A stretch of DNA of 64,000 nucleotides, taken from assembly GCA_002914805.1 (NCBI GenBank), contig JXTB01000005.1, positions 1,752,940 to 1,816,939 on the forward strand, in the 5' to 3' direction. Made by a program: the position numbers and the translations under genes. The notes beneath the pieces are model-generated. The model did no database searches. It was not told the origin of the DNA and saw only the letters and a list, made by a program, of their open reading frames with translations. Shown here one piece after another: positions 26,139 through 38,180 of this stretch. The first letter of the stretch is position 1. Every line of letters starts with the position of its first letter. Origin of the DNA: Parasponia andersonii (Eukaryota > Streptophyta > Magnoliopsida > Rosales > Cannabaceae).

Positions 26139-27275
26139 GGTCAATTTTGGTCATTTTTTTTGGAGAGAGTTTAAAATCAGGAATTTGCTGCTTGAACTTT
26201 GCCTAATATCTCAAGGTATCAAATAAAGAGTGTTTGTTGGTCTAGAACTCAATTCGTTGTATCTATACACATTTTTCTCAATTGCTAATTTTTGGTCAAT
26301 TTCAGTCATTCTTTTTTAAGAGAGTTTGTTGCCCAAAACTTACCTAGTATTTCAAGGTACCAAATAAAGAGTGTTTATTGGTTTAGAACTCTATTTGTTG
26401 TATCTAGTATCCAGTTTTCCTAATTGTCAATTTCAGGTCAATTATGGTCATTCTCTTTGGAGAGAGTTCAAAATAAGAAGTTTATTGCCCAAACCTTACT
26501 TAATATCTCAAGGTACCAAATAAAGAGCGTTTATTAGTCTAGAACTCAATTTGTTGTATATAGTACCTAGTATTCTCAATTGCCAATTTTTGGTCAATTT
26601 TAGTCGTTCTCTTTGGAGAGAGTTCAAAGCAAGGAGTTTATCGCGTGAACTTTGCCTAATATCTCAAGGAACCAAATAAAAGGTATTTGTTGATCTAGAA
26701 CTCAATTCGTTGTACCTAGTACCCATTTTTCCCAATTGTCAATTTTTGGTCAATTTTAGTCGTTCTTTTTGGAGAGAGTTCAAATTAAAGAGTTTGTTGC
26801 CCGAACCCTGGCTAATATTTCAAGGTATTGCCAATCGAGGCTAACTTAGTTAGTCCAAGACTTTAGGGATGTGTGTGTGAGTTTGGAGGAGTCAGGAGTT
26901 TAAGCCTTGGTAGTGTGTGTGTGTAATTTTCCTTTAAATTTATAGTAAGTAGTGGTCATTAGTTAAGTCTTATTTTTTTTTAAAAAAAATCTCAAGGTAC
27001 CAAATAAAGAGTATTTGTTGTCTAGAACTCAATTCGTTTTATCTAGTATACATTTTTCTCAATTGCCAATTTTCTGTCAATTTTAGTTATTCTCTTTAGA
27101 GACGGTTCAAAGCAAGGAGTTTGTTGCCCAAAACTTACTTAATATCTCAAGGTACTAAATAAAGAGCGTTTATTGGTCTAGAACTCAATTTGTTGTATTT
27201 AGTACCCAATTTTCCTAATTGACAATTTCAGGTCAATTTTGGTCATTCTCTTCGGAGAGAGTTCCAAACAAAAAA
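26139..27275. repeat. 155-bp tandem array, seven units
   Basis: Units start at GGTCAATTTT or close variants at 26139, 26294, 26436, 26592, 26748, 27075 and 27231. Spacing is 155, 142, 156, 156, 327 and 156 bp. Each unit includes a GGAGAGAGTT block, CTCAAGGTACCAAATAAAGAG and TAGAACTCAATT. The 327-bp gap holds a 162-bp SINE plus its 10-bp target duplication, leaving 155 bp. Non-coding. Confidence 0.92.
26828..26989 (+). mobile_element. SINE copy 1, inserted in the 155-bp array
   Basis: 162-bp insertion flanked by TTTCAAGGTA (26818-26827) and TCTCAAGGTA (26990-26999). It has a tRNA-like head (GAGGCTAACTTAGTT as box A, GGAGTTTAAGCCTTGG as box B), then GTAGTGGTCATTAGTTAAGT and a T/A-rich tail ending in A8. 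The 3' part matches SINE copies 2 and 3. Truncated or diverged relative to them. Confidence 0.7.
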
Positions 27276-27777
27276 GTAACCACAAAGTTTTAAAAGTCTT
27301 TTCAATTTAACCCAAAATGACACAACTCTTTTAGCTATTTTAAAATCCAAATTTAGAAAGTTTACCTTAAAACTCTTTATGTAAAATCAGAGATTATACC
27401 GTCACATTATAATTTATCATCTTATTAAGGAGCCAACCTTAGTGCTATCTAGCTCTCATCTTTTGTAGAATTCACACTTCTAATTGGAATTGACCCTGAT
27501 ACCGTTTATCAAAACTAATTCATCGTGTAATTATTGGCCACTTTGAGTTAATTATCGCCTTTATGGTTTTAAAAAAAAAAACAAAAAAACAAATTCAGCA
27601 TTTAATAATTCACGATAAAACCAACAATATAGGACAACTGCTAATTAAATAATCAATGGGGAAAAATAAGTTAAATAATAAAGAAAAATAAAAATTTATA
27701 TAGAAATAAGTTATTTCATTTTCGATTTCATTACAACCTTTGACCAAAATATGTAATTTTGTTTAATTAAGAGATAA

Positions 27778-27990
27778 GTTTTTTTTTTTTAATATTATAA
27801 AAATAGGACTTAACTAATGACCTCTATTTATTACAAATTAAAGGAAAATACTTAATACTACCTAATTTCTACCCCACCCGATTAGGGATAATAAGTTTTC
27901 ATGCTTATTTCTGATGTGACTGGAATCTAGGACTGAGATCCCAAATAATGAGTGCTTTTACCATTTGAGCCAATCTATTTCGTCAAATTC
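27778..27990 (-). mobile_element. SINE copy 2
   Basis: On the - strand: box A-like TTGGCTCAAATGGTAAAAGC, box B-like GGATCTCAGTCCTAG, body, then GAGGTCATTAGTTAAGTCC and a poly(A) tail (T run at 27779-27790 on +). Flanked by AGAGATAA at 27770-27777 and 27991-27998, a probable target-site duplication. Non-coding, tRNA-derived; Pol III transcription from A/B boxes is expected of the class. Confidence 0.75.
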
Positions 27991-29014
27991 AGAGATAAAT
28001 TAATTGCATGTAATACATGAAATTGCTAATTGGGAATTTTGAGGTATTTAATCACATGTACTTTATTTTTTCCTTTCTTTTCTGAGTTTCAAAAGTATGC
28101 ATGCACAGTAAGAGGCAGCATGACAGGATTGTTAAAAGAGATACCGAAATATGTTTTGAAGAGATATAGTGAATGGTTTGAACATGGGATGATGAAAATT
28201 GATTTTTCATTTATGTTTTGACCTAAATATCACAAAGGTATATTTATAGAGATTGTACATGGCCAAAACCCTGAAATAAGCTTCCTAATTCATGCCACAA
28301 TATTCTTCTTAATCCCAGCAAACAAGTTTCCCTAAAACTAGGAAAAGTAAAGAATAAATTTTATCTAATTCAACATTTCTTCTCAAGTCGGGACATACGA
28401 ACTTGTATATGAGTTTTAGAACTTCTTCAGAAATCTCTAAAGCGAGACTCAAGTTAACATGAGTTTCACAGCAGATTGACCTTTAGAATTTCATATGTCA
28501 TGCTCAAATTCATATGAGTTTCATAGCATCACAATAAATTTCAGAAGTTTCTCATGTCAGATTTACATCATCATGAGCTTCATAATATAAGCTTCAATTT
28601 CAAAAACTTTATATGTCAGGCTCATATTATTATAATCTTCACAACATTGGCTTCAATTTGATTCAATACTACAAGAAATCATCTACAATTATTGTCAATA
28701 TTGAGACACTTTATCTTTTTTTTTTTTTTCTCTTCTTGTGTCTTCATTTCAATGATTGTAACAGTAAAAATCTCTTTGGAACTCTTTGTCCGTGGATTAT
28801 AACTGTGATCCTACTATTCGAGACTTAGATATTTTTTGCGAGCAATAGTAACACATTTATTTTTATTTTTTATTTTTTAAAGCATTTAAGCAATTGGTTT
28901 AGTGATTACACACTTGAGTCCACTTAGATTCCAACATCAAAGTAACCATAAAGTAAGGACACTCGTGAGTACCTTTTATATATATATACTTTATATATAT
29001 ATATATATATATAT

Positions 29015-29235
29015 GGCTAGGTGTTTTTTTTATAGATTATATTGTTTTACTTAATAAAAATTCATCACATACGTTCTTGTAATAAAAGGTTGAGAGAGAT
29101 AATCATTAAATAATGAATATTTATTTTTATTTTTGTTTCTTAATTACTTAAATTATGATTGTTATTAGATTAACGATCAAATGACTAAAAAATAAAATAT
29201 TTATATATAAGTAAAAAAGAAAATACATAATGATA
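29015..29235 (+). mobile_element. Possible diverged MITE copy
   Basis: Order and spacing of words (TAGGTGTTTTTTTTATA, ATAAAAATTCATCACAT, GATCAAATGACTAAAAAATA, AAAAAAGAAAATAC) parallel the MITE at 37879-38099 in the same orientation, but divergence is high. It would lie inside the small LTR element. Confidence 0.3.
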
Positions 29236-29327
29236 CAAAACAAAAAAAAGTGTGTTGCGACCCGAGCATATTAGCGAACCAATATATATACCAATATCTT
29301 TTTAAAGTAATTAAGTAATGGCATAAA

Positions 29328-29328
<1 letters not shown>

Positions 29329-29368
<40 letters not shown>
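29329..29368. repeat. (TA)n microsatellite
   Basis: About 40 bp of uninterrupted TA. The 61-aa frame ending in Ile-Tyr repeats over it is an artefact. Confidence 0.9.
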
Positions 29369-29372
<4 letters not shown>

Positions 29373-30059
29373 GGTTTTTGGAATAATACCTCAACAGTCT
29401 GATGACACGATGGGTGAAGATGAGCCGCAGCAGCAAGGTGAGTGGCAGTGTGCTTGAGGACGAGTGACTATGTGGGTACGGGCGATGGTGGTGCGGATGA
29501 GCAAGGGCGAACAACGGTGTGAGAGTGCAAGCTTCAGAGTTTGTACAATGGAAGAACCATGCTTTATTTTTTTGGATTTTGGGTTTTTTTTTTTTTTGAA
29601 TGGCTATTAAGTGGAGAAATGCAGAGTTTTGGCTCTTAGGTGCGGGGGAACCACGGATTGGGCTGTGGCGTAGTATTCACAACGTAGAGATTAGTTTGTA
29701 CAAGTTTTGCTCTTTTGTGGGTCGGTTGATGGTTTGGATGTTTGGGGCAGATTGGGTTTTTGATTTTTTTTCCGGAATTTTGCCAGAAATTTTAAAGGTA
29801 TCAGCTCCGGTAACATGTTTAGAGATACGAAATATATTTTGAAGAGATATGATGAATGGTTTAAATATGAGATGATTAATATTGATATTTCCCATTCATA
29901 TTTTAATCTGAATATCACAAAGGTATATATAGAGATTGGACATGGCCAAATACCCCGAAACAAGCTCGCTAATTCAGGCTACAATACTCTTCTTAATCCC
30001 AACAAACAAGCTTCCCTAAAACTAGGAAAAGTAAAGGACAATTTTTATCTGATTCAACA

Positions 30060-30668
30060 AGCAGTACTTTGAAGAAAAGGCATGGTCTTGTGGTGATAAT
30101 TTCATTCTTTTAACTGAAAATTATAATATGGGGCGTATAAAAATGACCGTTTATTACTGGATGATTATAATTATATTTCAGATGATATCTATGTAAGATT
30201 TAATTTATTAATTATAATTACTCAATAATAAATTATATATCACGTGAAATTGGTGATCCCGTAATCTTACTCTTTAACTAAATACTACCTAATATAAACA
30301 TTTAAATACTACCTAATATAAACATGTGTGTTCTATTAAGCTAAAACAAAACTAGCTTTTATTACTCTCAAATTTCGTTGATATACTCTCCACCATACCA
30401 AGAGAAGGTTATGAAACAATAGAATCAACAGATCCCTCGATTTTTTTATAACTTAACTAGGCCATTTATATTTGTCTACTGATTATTTATGGAGTCACGG
30501 CCGCTTGAAATTCAATACATCATATAATGATTCCTGAGCATGCGCAGAATGGTGGGTTTTTTTTTTTTTTTTTCATATAACTTTTCAGTTCCATACAAAT
30601 TATAATTGAACTTTTGGACAATATTACAAACCCTAGGCCATGTGGCCATATGCATATGCATGCAAGTG
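30060..30668. other. Intergenic, downstream of AKR copy 2
   Basis: AT-rich; includes two adjacent copies of AAATACTACCTAATATAAACAT at about 30281-30325. Nothing coding is visible. Confidence 0.5.
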
Positions 30669-30674
30669 TTTATT
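30669..30674 (-). terminator. Poly(A) signal of AKR copy 2
   Basis: AATAAA on the - strand (TTTATT on +), about 25 nt beyond the stop codon at 30699-30701. Close for a plant 3' UTR, so it may be one of several signals. Confidence 0.4.
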
Positions 30675-30698
30675 CTTACGAGTCTTTTTCTTTTTAAC

Positions 30699-30977
30699 TT
30701 AAATTTCTCCATCCCAAAGCTCTTGAACAGATTTGTAAGGGCCTTCATTTGAGATGAAACTAGTAGCAGGATTCCCTCTTTGCTGTGGAATTTGGTCTAT
30801 CTTCTCCAACTCATCTGGGCTCAGGTTCCACTCAAATATGTCCATATTTTGTTTCATTCTTTCCTTATCGAAGCTCTTTACTACAAAACTCACCCCTTGC
30901 TCATACAACCATCTTAGACAAATCTTCGAACAAAAATATGAACTAATCAGAAAATGACATTCAAAATTAACTTACAA

Positions 30978-31009
<32 letters not shown>

Positions 31010-34000
31010 GAAAATTGAAAAAAAGAAAATGATAAAGAATTAAGTTTGTATTACCTGTGCAATAGTTTTTCCTCTGGCATTAGCAATCTCTTTGAGCACC
31101 TCACAATCTATGACCCTATTTGTTAGCCAGAATCCATCTCTGTTACCCCCTAATGGGGAATATGCGGTTATTAAAATTCCCTTTTCCTTGCAAAATTCTG
31201 TTAGTTTTTTCTGCTGCCAAACTGGGTTCATCTCCACCTACAACAGGCACAAATCAAAACCCCACAAAGTAAATCAGGATTTCAGACGAAATGTAACTAC
31301 AGATAGTGGACACATGAAATCTCACAACATTACAATTTTTTTTTTTCCTTTTAAATTATGAGTAAAAGTGACCAAAAGTATTTTCATTCACAAAATCAAT
31401 TTTTTGTGAGTTAAACATTTAGTGACGGACATTTTAGTAGCACAAACAATTTAGTCATGACAATTTTTTCTGTAACCAATTATTTTAATAATGGAATTTT
31501 CCACTTTCAATCACAAACTATATTAAGGTTATGACTAATTATTAATTTTCCTAGGGTATTAAAACAAAATTGATAATACATATCGAGGAACATGATATAT
31601 ATGTATATATTTATAGCAATATCAAGGGAGGAAAATCAGAAAATAAGAAGTAAAGATGGAAAACTTGGTTGACTGCTGGAGGGATTTTCGCGGTGCCAAG
31701 TAGGATTTCGAGCTTTTTGCACGAGAAATTGCTGACTCCTATGGATTTTGTGAGGCCTAACTTTTGACACTCCTCCATGCTTTCCCATACAGACTTAAAG
31801 TCCATAAGAAGAAGATATTCCGTCTTGAAATCAAGATATTTTCCTGGTTTTATTGCAATTGGCCAATGAATGAGATACAGATCAAGGTAGTCCAACCTGA
31901 GATTCCTGCTCATATTAATTAATGGAGACAATATGAGAATTTATATAAAATTAATTCCCATTTTTAACTTTTCTTTAATTGATTTTACACTGCCCTTGGG
32001 TTTTATTGACTTCCTAATGTGGGCTCACATAATTAATGACAATTAAAAATAAGCTACCAATGAGTGATATAACTATTAAAGCTCTACAAACATCTATTGT
32101 GTATGAGTACAAACATCTATTGTGTATGAGTTTTGTAATGTGTAGAGATCAAGTACAGGTCCAAGTATGACTGAAGAGGTTATTTTGGGTGTTTATTATA
32201 CAAATTAAAACTATGTAGTTATAGTCCTAAGTCAAATTAATTTCACGTATTGCTCTTCTTTTCTACTTCCATCATAGAGAGAAAATTGAGCACACTGAGG
32301 AGAATTGAGCACACTAAGGAGCTTTGACTGTGGAAGGCATGCTGACCGACCCTGTTGATCTCAAATTCTTACATTCATGTGTTCGTGTTCATTGTTCACG
32401 CTCTTGCTACACTTTCTGGTTCTTTTCGTTATGGATCTAGGTATTTATTTCCATACTCCTCGTCTAGTTTCCTTACTATTTGACATAATTGATTCTAAAT
32501 TATATCTAGTTAATTTCAAACCTTAATTAAGTCTAACACAGACTACTAGAAAAATGTTAATTTTAATACTTTGTGGTCTATTTAAGTATCAGGAAAAAAA
32601 AATTCAATTTTAGTCTTTCAATTCAAAATTTATGAAAAAATTGACTTTCGATGACACTTGAATGGGCGATCGTTTCACGGTTAATCAATTATAAGCATGA
32701 TACCTATATTGATTAACATGGCTAGAATTTAATCAACTTTCATATTTTTTTTGAATGAATCTCATGGGACAAGTTTCATCAGAAATTCTAGACATATTCC
32801 AATTAATTTAACAAATATTATGCGAAAAATTAACACCTATTATGTGAAAAATTAACACATATACGTATAAATAATAGTTTTTTTTTGGTAAACAAATGGA
32901 ATAGGATAAATCATCAAGTAGTTAGCACCTACTTACAAAAAATAAAAGGTTTATACAAGACAACGTCCGGAAACGAAACAAAGGAAAGATAATCCTAAAA
33001 AAGAGGCATAATCATGCCAAAACAATCATATATATTAGAAATGTGAAAACCCGAATTCTTGTAAGGTTAATTTGGGAATTTTACAATTTTTTTGATTAAA
33101 TAATAGAGGGACCTATTTGCAAAATTTTATGGAAATGGAGACTACAATGTAAATATTTGGAAGACTAAATTGAAAGGATTTTGAAAAACAAGGGACCATA
33201 ATGCAATTTTCAAAATAATTGCACAACCCCATGCATGGCTATATAGACCTCCTCTTTTCATTCTTCTTTCTCTCTCTTCCTCCCTCGACCTCTCTCTTTT
33301 TTCCTCTCTCTCCCTCTCTCTTTCTCTCTCTCTCTCTCTCACACACGCGCGTGCACACACACACACACACTCTCTCTCTCCCTCTCTCTCTCTCTCGCGG
33401 CTGAAGAAGCACTGAATGAGCCGAAGCTTACCGCGCTGCCACTTGCTGTCGTCTAGCCACAACGACTACCAGCAGATCTTCATTGTACCACCAGCAGATC
33501 TTTGTTATGCCACTAGTGACCTACTGCCCAACTCTTGCAGCTTCCAAAGCCATCAAATGTCAACAAGGAGCTCAAAACCACCACGATGTTTTTGAATTTT
33601 TGGCGTCGTTTTAGGCCGATTCAAATCGCCTCCTTAAGCTCGTTAGATTTGTATCGTTGAGAAGAATCTCTAGGTATCTATCTCGTGGCTCTGTTTGCCT
33701 AGTGTAAAAGTTGCTATTGTTGAGTAGTTTAAGTTTTGAAATTCAAGATTTGACTTTTTGATTGGACGGTTGGATCGTATTTTTAATATCATTTTTGAAA
33801 TGTACTCGTGATATGATAAAGTGTGAAATATATATATTAACTTTATTTAGTGATAGACACGAAAAGTGAGATCAGACGACTCAAATTTACCTCGTTTTGC
33901 ATAGCACAGGTCTGGTTTCGGTCTGAATTGAATTGGGCGAATTATATATCTAACCTAGCTATTTTGGGTGCTATGAATTTAGTGAAGAAGTCTGTTTGTT

Positions 34001-37000
34001 GATTTGAGGCTTCGTTGAGATGTTGTTTTTTTTTTTTTAATAAAAAAGCAGTCGAGGGCTTGGAATCGGTCCTGACCCTTCAAATGATCGTCCAATTGCA
34101 CCCCGAGATTCTAATAGCATGGTAACATTATTCTAGTTAGGTAGGAATTCGGTTGCTTTTGTTTCATATCGTTTTTGAATAAAACTTACTTTATATTACA
34201 TATGACGAAAAACTTGATTTTAGAATTGTTTTTGACATATGTTATGGAATTGAATTGTATGATATATTTTGTATTACTCTGAGACTTTTTTGAGTGCAGG
34301 TTATTTTTTGATATATTAAAAATAAGACCGTTATACTGCCTATTTTTCTATAAAACTTAATATACCTATTTCATTACAAGAGAATAGCACGAATATTTTC
34401 ACAATTCAGTCCTATATTGCACGTGTCATAGGATCATACATGAGCACCGTGTTAGTATCATGTGTTTACAGTCTGGTGTTGCATACCTTATTGTCGGTGT
34501 AGAGTCCGTAAACCTGTGCAAGGTTTGTTTTCTTTGATTATTTCCCCATTTAGTAGGCATAGGCAATACAATTTCCGAGTTTGGTAGGCGACACATATGT
34601 GTCCCCTTCGGTTATAGGATTAGGTGTCAAGTAGGTTGTTTGGTATACATAGTGTCATCATCTTGGATTTCTATGATAAAAATATGTGAGCTCATAGGTA
34701 TAGGTTGATTTGTGTTATGTGTTTAAGAATTAAATAGTTTTGATTATACTATTATATATTTATATATATGTTTTGGATAAAATTAACCATACATGAACTT
34801 TCCATCATTAAAATATTTTCAAGTGAGGTAATTGTTTTTCCTAGTAGGTATTTTATGCTGACCCCTACCTTCCTTCCTCAGGTGATGTTTAGTGCAACTT
34901 TGGTAATCAAGAGGACTAAGAGGCTATCCTTTGACTATAGTTCGTTGTCTTGATAATACTAGAAATATGGTATTGTTGTGGTGTTTAGGTTATATAGAAT
35001 TGATTTAGTATTGAACTGAGATTTCTATTTTCATTTTTGTCTGTGAATTTTATATATACCATATTGGTACTTGCTACTTATTGTGGATAAAGATGATGCT
35101 TGCACTTAAATTTGATTTATGTTTTTTGCTTATTATTCGATCTATATTTAATAATATATACGAAATATAGGAGAGGTTCACTTGATGAGATTTTTAATAT
35201 TTTATTTAAATAAACTATTTTATTAAATTAAATCTTTTAAGAAATTTTCAAAATAAATAAAAAATTTTTCTATTTTAGTGAAATTGTCCTTTTACTATTG
35301 GCCTGAGTTTTAGGTTGTGACACAAATTATAGTATCAGAGCTTGAGTTTAATTGCTTGGACATATCTCAATTAAACTAGATTGAAGCTGTTTTTATAACA
35401 AGCATGCATCATTAGCTCATTAACAACTTGGTATATTATTTTAGACTTTTAAAGATGCCTCCAAGAAGAGTTCCGAGGCAAAAGTTAGGTACCAAATTTT
35501 CCTCATTGTCTGGATTTCACTCCTCTGATTGAGGTAATACAGCAGACATTTGCTAAATGAGCAATCTAGTTTATTAGTCTCTAACTTTGAGGGATTACCC
35601 ACTCGATCAGTCTAATCATTTCAGTGGTTAATGTGCCTTCAGCTAGGGCAGTATAAAGGGAGACTAGAATCTCTCACAGAAATTGCTTGGTTGCGTGAGA
35701 TGAAGAGGTACTTTTGAGCCTTTAGTACTCTGATGGAGTTTTGGGTGGTCTTTGCCATCACCCGTCTGATAAGGAATGCCATCCGTTAGCTGGAAACAGT
35801 GGAATAGATACATAACATGGGAGGTTTAACCTGAGAAGACTTTGAACGAATTTTCAAAGCACAATATGCCAATGAGGAACCATAGGACGAGGGTATATCC
35901 CAATTTGAGACATTAATTCAAGGCAACATGACAATAAATGAGTATCTTATAGAGTTCACAGAGTTGGCAAGTATTACCCTTGGACTAGATGCAAGTAAAA
36001 AATACTGAGTTGCTAAGTTCAGGACACATCTAAATCGAAACATTTTCAACTGAATTGGCACACAGACCTTATATTCTCTTCCTGAGATTACAATAGTCGT
36101 CCAGTAGGCAGAGATTATTAAAAAGAGATAGGATTTCAGGAGGAACCAGTGTAGAGGTAACAACAGAAAAGTCACCAGAAGGAATCAGAGGTAGTGGTCA
36201 GCCCATGGTACTCTGAACAGTAGAACCTCGAACAACAGAGATAGTCTTTATAGAGGGTATTTTTCTTATGGTCAGTTGGGCCATAAAAAGAGGGAGTGTC
36301 CCAATTGTCTGTAAAAATCTCCTCTTTCTTAGAAAGGACCATAGAAGAGCTAGTTGGGTTCAGTTTCTTACCAGAACACTCGAGAAAGGACATAACAGTT
36401 ACAAGGTATTTAACAGGCTTTCACTTTCCCTCAGCCTTACCAGCATCAGTACTGCCCCCAAGGTTACACCCAAAATTTCTAGACTCCGAAGGTGCTTTGC
36501 AACAAATAGATTCCACTTGTCAAGATGCTTTGAGAACATCACAAGGAAGATGAGGCTACTTGGGTACTCGAGATGTAGATGTAGGAGAATACCCTTATTT
36601 ATTTAACTTTCAGTGACCTGCCGCCTACCTCCCCAGCCGAACACTCGAGAGGAGCTCGAGACTACTACAAAGTTTTTGAATTTACGGTGTCATTTTAAGC
36701 TATTTCAAGTCACGTTCTTGAGCTTATTGGATTCGTATCGTTGAGAGGAATCTCTAGGTATCTATTTCGTGACTCTATTTTGCATAGTTTGAAAGTTACC
36801 ATTGTTGAGTAGCTTAAGCTTTGATATTCAAGATTTGACTTTTTGATCAGACTGTTGGATCTTTTTTTTAATATCATTTTTGGAATGTACTCATGAAATG
36901 ATGAAGTTTGATGTATACATATATTAATTATATTTGGTGATCAGCATGAAAAACGAGATTAGACGGCTCTCTGATTTGTCTTGTTTTGTATATCACAAGT

Positions 37001-38101
37001 TTGGTTTCTGCCCGGACCTAAATTGGACGAATTATATATCTAACCTAGCTATGTTAGATCCTAGGAATTCAATGAAGAAGTCAATTTGTTGATTTGAAGC
37101 TCCATTGAGAAGTTAGCTTTTCACAAGAGAGTAATCGAGTACTTGGAATTAGTTCCTAACCGTTTGAATGATCATCCAATAGCACCCCGTGGTTCCAATA
37201 GCATGGTAATACTATTCTAGTAAGGTAGGGATTCGGTTACCTCTGTTTTATATCATTTTTGAATAGAACTTACTTTATGTTACATATGATAAAAAACATG
37301 ATTTTATAACTATTTTAGATATATGTGATGGAATTGGATTATATGATATATATTATATTGCTCTGAGACTTTTTTGGGTGTAGGTTATTTTTGGATATAT
37401 CAAAAATAGGGTCGTTATACTACTAATTTTTCTATAAAACTCAATATGCCTACTACTATTTTCACACTTCAGTTTTACACCTGTTATAGTATCATACATG
37501 AGCATCATGTTAGCATTGTGGGTTTATAGTATGATACTACGTACCTCACAGTTAGTATAGAGTCTGTAAACCTGTACGAGATTTATTTTCTCTGATTACC
37601 TCTTCATTTAGCAAGTGTAGGCAATACAGTTGCCCCTTTAGATTTGGTAAGTAACACATAGGTATTCCCTCTATGTATAGGCTTAGGTGTTAGGTGGGTT
37701 GTTCGGTACACATAGTGTCATCATCATGAGATTCTATGATGAGAGGATGGAGCTCATAGGTATAAGTTGATTTACGTTATGTGCTTATAAATTGAATGGT
37801 TTTGATTATATACTATTATATATATATATATAGATTGCTGGTTTTGGACTGTTATAAATATATATATATATATACGTACCAATCCAGTAAGTATTTTTTT
37901 TACTTATACATAGGTATCATTTTGACCAATGAAAATTTATCATGCGCATTTTTTATAGTAAAAAATAAGATAGAGAAATAGCATTAATGATGCTCGTCTT
38001 TTCATGTGCCTCATCATAGTCATTGGATCACCTTTAAATTATGATCGAGCGGCTAAAAAAAAATACCTATATATAGAAAAAAAATAGGTATTGGATTGGC
38101 A

Positions 38102-38180
<79 letters not shown>

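Larger units (their letters stand above)
28130..30059 (-). mobile_element. Small LTR retrotransposon without coding capacity
   Basis: Two direct repeats of about 245 bp, 28130-28374 and 29816-30059, roughly 80% alike by eye. On the - strand both begin TGTTGAAT and end in ACA. Next to the 29816 end, inside the element, TGTTACCGGAGC matches the Met-tRNA primer site TGGTATCAGAGC at 9 of 12 positions. Before the other LTR a purine run (CTTGAGAAGAAA) serves as the polypurine tract. The 1.44-kb interior has no recognisable gag or pol. The flanking 5-mers do not match, so the target duplication has decayed or a recombination occurred. Confidence 0.7.

Noticed and set aside
29600..29842. 80-aa frame MAIKWRNAEF.. 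on the + strand
   Set aside because: Lies in the interior of the small LTR element and antisense to it; no motif.
33142..33462. 106-aa Arg/Glu-rich frame on the - strand
   Set aside because: Produced by the CT/CA simple repeat in the LTR.
36268..36606. 112-aa and 85-aa overlapping frames
   Set aside because: Shadows of the Ty3 gag remnant; only the knuckle-like [12 protein letters not shown] frame has family support.
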